A DNA stretch of 9,300 bases from assembly GCA_020048255.1 (NCBI GenBank), contig JAIFMR010000231.1, positions 1 to 9,300 of the forward strand, read 5' to 3'. Positions 7,064 to 9,300 of the stretch are shown here, one piece after another. A program made the position numbers and the translations under genes. Under the pieces are notes generated by a model. The model ran no database searches and was not told the origin of the DNA. It was given only the letters and a program-made list of their open reading frames with translations. The first letter of the stretch is position 1; every line of letters begins with the position of its first letter. This DNA is from Rhodoferax sp. (GTDB lineage Bacteria; Pseudomonadota; Gammaproteobacteria; Burkholderiales; Burkholderiaceae_C).

Positions 7064-7948
7064 CTAGTTTTTCTGGCGGGTCAAGATGCGCGCCAGAATA
7101 TTGAGACCCAAAACTGCCAGCGTGATCAAGAACACACCTGCCCAAGCCAGCTGTTGCCAGTTTTCATAGGGACTCATGGCGAATTTGAAAATCGTGACCG
7201 GCAAAGTCGCCATGGGTTCGCTGAGGTTGGAGGTCCAGAATTGATTGCTCAACGCGGTGAACAGCAAAGGAGCCGTTTCGCCTGCAATACGCGCCACCGC
7301 CAGCAAGATCCCAGTGACTACACCAGCGCGGGCCGAGCGCATGGTGATGCTCAAAATCACCTTCCACTTGGGTGCACCCAGTGCGTAAGCCGCCTCGCGC
7401 AAACCAGGAGGCACCAGTTGCAGCATGTTTTCTGTGGTCCGAATGACCACGGGAATGACGATCAAAGTCAATGCCATGATCCCCGCGTAACCAGAAAACG
7501 ACTTGAATCGGGTCACCATCACGGCGTACACAAACAAACCGATCACAATGGAAGGCGCAGACAGCAAAATGTCATTGACAAAACGTGTCACCGATGCCAA
7601 CCAGCCCTTCGGTTCAAATTCAGCCAAGTAGATTCCGGCCATGATCCCAATGGGTGTCCCCACAAAGGTGGCAAGCATCACAATCAAAAACGAGCCATAG
7701 ATCGCATTGGCCAGGCCACCCAGATCGTTGGGAGCAGGCGTCATCAAGGTCAGAGTGGCCCAGGTCATTCCAGCCATACCCAAACGAACTGTCTCATACA
7801 AGATCCAGAACAACCAGAACAGTCCAAACGCCATAGCGCTTAAAGAAAGCAGCAAAGCGACAATGTTGACCCGCTTGCGATTTGCATAGCGTGATTGCCG
7901 TACGAGCGTCAAAGCTTCTTTGTTGGATAAAGAATTAACAGTGCTCAT
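7064..7948 (-). CDS. pstA: Phosphate ABC transporter permease PstA
   Basis: PstA is one of the two membrane permeases forming the phosphate channel with PstC. The product is 294 residues (E. coli 296). A polar N-terminal tail of about 28 residues precedes a first helix at about 29-52. A periplasmic stretch and the permease core follow, with further helices near 80-107, 127-147, 152-170, 205-222 and 268-288. The cytoplasmic EAA loop that docks on PstB is visible as EAAYALGAPKWKV at 185-197, and GETAPLLF at 223-230 is PstA-like. The ATG overlaps the pstC TGA by 4 bp (7945-7948), and a GAGGGGG stretch inside the pstC end may serve as its ribosome binding site. Confidence 0.98.
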   Translation of the reverse strand: MSTVNSLSNKEALTLVRQSRYANRKRVNIVALLLSLSAMAFGLFWLFWILYETVRLGMAGMTWATLTLMTPAPNDLGGLANAIYGSFLIVMLATFVGTPIGIMAGIYLAEFEPKGWLASVTRFVNDILLSAPSIVIGLFVYAVMVTRFKSFSGYAGIMALTLIVIPVVIRTTENMLQLVPPGLREAAYALGAPKWKVILSITMRSARAGVVTGILLAVARIAGETAPLLFTALSNQFWTSNLSEPMATLPVTIFKFAMSPYENWQQLAWAGVFLITLAVLGLNILARILTRQKN

Positions 7949-8973
7949 GACGCAGCCCCCTCACCCTTTTTGAGCTGCGACAGCAATAATTTTGACAAGC
8001 TCAACACTACAAAAGTAATGAAAAACAGCACCAAACCCAGGTACATCAGAGAGGCCTGATGAAGACCTGCACCAGCTTCCGCAAACTCATTGGCCAAGGC
8101 AGAGGTAATACTGTTGGCAGCCTGAAACAGGCTCAGTGAGTCAAGCTGATTGAAATTACCAATAACAAATGTGACTGCCATGGTTTCACCAATGGCCCGT
8201 CCCAAACCCAACATGATGCCGCCAATCACACCGGCTTTGGTGTACGGGAGGACCACCGTGGACACTACTTCCCAGGTGGTAGCGCCCAAACCGTAGGCCG
8301 ACTCCTTGAGGAGCGTGGGGGTCACTTCAAACACATCACGCATGACCGCCGCGATAAACGGAATGATCATGATGGCCAAAATAATGCCCGCTGACAAAAT
8401 ACCGATGCCCACGGGTGGGCCCGAAAAAAGTGCCTCAAGATAAGGCACACCCTTGAAGATCTTTTGCAAGGGCTGCTGGACGTAAGTCGACAGGATGGGG
8501 CCGAAAACCAACAAACCCCACATGCCGTAAACAATAGACGGAATCGCCGCCAGTAATTCAATGGCGGTCCCCAAAGGACGCTTGAGCCAGGCTGGCGATA
8601 GTTCCGTGAGAAACAGGGCAATGCCAAAGCTCACAGGCACTGCAATCAACAGCGCAATGAACGAGGTCATCAAGGTGCCATAGATCATCACCAGCCCGCC
8701 GAATTCTTCCTTGACTGGGTCCCAAGTGGCGGTGGTCAAGAAGCCAAGCCCAAATGTGGTAATCGCAGGCCAGGCGCTGATGGTCAATGACACCAAAATG
8801 GCAATCAACAAGCCCAGCGTTATTAAAGCCGCGCCTTTGGCCAGCCAACCAAATATTCGGTCTAACAACGGGCCCGAACGAGCCCGCTTAACAGGAGGAG
8901 GATTGGTCATAGCGCGGGCAGAAGTTTGGGTTGGATTCATCACCATTTCGCTCGCGGGAAGTGTAGCGGACAC
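7945..8973 (-). CDS. pstC: Phosphate ABC transporter permease PstC
   Basis: PstC is the partner permease of PstA. The product is 342 residues, about 20 longer than E. coli PstC (319), because of a polar N-terminal tail rich in Thr, Pro and Arg ahead of the first helix at about 45-68. Other helices lie near 93-122, 140-160, 190-212, 245-262 and 305-330. The EAA-type loop ESAYGLGATTWEVV is at 224-237, and GRAIGETMAVTFVIGN at 258-273 is characteristic of PstC. The start is a GTG, supported by a perfect AGGAGG (8980-8985 on the minus strand) six bases upstream; internal ATGs at codons 10, 12 and 22 lack this. It follows pstS by 28 bp. Confidence 0.97.
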   Translation of the reverse strand: MSATLPASEMVMNPTQTSARAMTNPPPVKRARSGPLLDRIFGWLAKGAALITLGLLIAILVSLTISAWPAITTFGLGFLTTATWDPVKEEFGGLVMIYGTLMTSFIALLIAVPVSFGIALFLTELSPAWLKRPLGTAIELLAAIPSIVYGMWGLLVFGPILSTYVQQPLQKIFKGVPYLEALFSGPPVGIGILSAGIILAIMIIPFIAAVMRDVFEVTPTLLKESAYGLGATTWEVVSTVVLPYTKAGVIGGIMLGLGRAIGETMAVTFVIGNFNQLDSLSLFQAANSITSALANEFAEAGAGLHQASLMYLGLVLFFITFVVLSLSKLLLSQLKKGEGAAS

Positions 8974-8979
8974 AGTCAG

Positions 8980-8985
8980 CCTCCT
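8980..8985 (-). promoter_or_regulatory. Consensus ribosome binding site of pstC
   Basis: A perfect AGGAGG on the minus strand, six bases before the GTG at 8973. It decides the pstC start in favour of GTG over three downstream in-frame ATGs, and is the strongest ribosome binding site in the window. Confidence 0.85.
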
Positions 8986-9001
8986 GTTATTGTCAGCGCC
9001 T

Positions 9002-9300
9002 TTACTTAAGGGCCACAGGTTTGCCGGCGGTGTCCTTCACATTGCCCCAAGCCTTCTCAATGTTGGCAATCACACTGTCGGGCAAAGCGACATAGTCGAG
9101 GCTAGAAGCCAACTTGTCACCGCTCTTGAAAGCCCAAGTGAAGAACTTGAACGTTTCTGTGGCGTTGGCTGGCTTGTCTTGCACGTTGTACATCAAGATA
9201 AAGGTCGCTGTCGAAATTGGCCATGTGGCCTTGCCAGGCTGATCAGTGATCAACTGGTAAAACGATTTGTTCCAGTCAGCACCAGCAGCAGCAGCCTTAA
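9002..9300 (-). CDS. pstS: Phosphate-binding periplasmic protein PstS (C-terminal part only)
   Basis: PstS captures phosphate in the periplasm and delivers it to PstC/PstA. Only the last 98 residues are in the window; the frame runs off the right edge, so the signal peptide and most ligand-binding residues cannot be seen. The visible part reads AAAAGADWNKSFYQ, then TWPISTATFILMY, FKFFTWAFKSGDK and LDYVALPDSV, ending at GKPVALK. These blocks match the C-terminal lobe of PstS, including the WPI-TFIL strand. The TTG near 9253 is an internal leucine codon, not a start. It is the first gene of the operon as seen here, so the promoter and any Pho box should lie beyond 9300. Confidence 0.97.
   Translation of the reverse strand, partial: KAAAAGADWNKSFYQLITDQPGKATWPISTATFILMYNVQDKPANATETFKFFTWAFKSGDKLASSLDYVALPDSVIANIEKAWGNVKDTAGKPVALK

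Overview
The window looks like ordinary chromosomal core DNA of a betaproteobacterium, most likely family Comamonadaceae (Rhodoferax/Limnohabitans/Polaromonas-like). I infer this from the Rho and L31 protein sequences, the moderate-to-high GC content and the pst-phoU-phoBR gene order; no 16S or other phylogenetic marker is present. I see no insertion sequence, prophage, CRISPR array, tRNA or rRNA, and nothing that supports a new defence or mobile system. Coding density is very high. The longest gene-free stretch is about 99 bases, between rho and rpmE.

Left part, plus strand (1-3456). The transcription termination factor gene rho (39-1301) is followed by rpmE (1401-1658), which encodes a zinc-independent (type B, C-minus) ribosomal protein L31. 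The gap between them holds a consensus -10 box just after the rho stop codon and a tandem palindrome that can fold into a hairpin, a plausible L31 leader element. An intrinsic terminator (1681-1712) closes rpmE. Next is a 568-residue multi-pass membrane protein (1750-3456) whose N-terminal part resembles ArnT/PMT-type GT-C glycosyltransferases. Its product and substrate are not recognised.

Right part, minus strand (9300 down to 3453). This is a compact phosphate operon. In transcription order it reads pstS (3' end only), pstC, pstA, pstB, phoU, phoB, phoR. Junctions are 28 bp, a 4-bp overlap, 35 bp, 16 bp, a 4-bp overlap and 18 bp. PstSCAB is the high-affinity ABC importer for phosphate. PhoU links transporter state to PhoR. 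PhoR is the membrane histidine kinase that phosphorylates PhoB, the response regulator that activates the Pho regulon, normally including this operon. The main promoter and any Pho box should lie upstream of pstS, beyond the right edge. Keeping phoBR downstream of phoU in one run, unlike the separate phoBR operon of E. coli, puts sensor, regulator and transporter in one probable transcript.

The two halves meet tail to tail. The stop codons of the membrane-protein gene and phoR share one TTAA (3453-3456), and no intrinsic terminator is visible there. The points most worth a second look are the rpmE leader structure, the unassigned GT-C-like protein with poor start signals and an ArnT-like first loop, and the overlapping convergent 3' ends.
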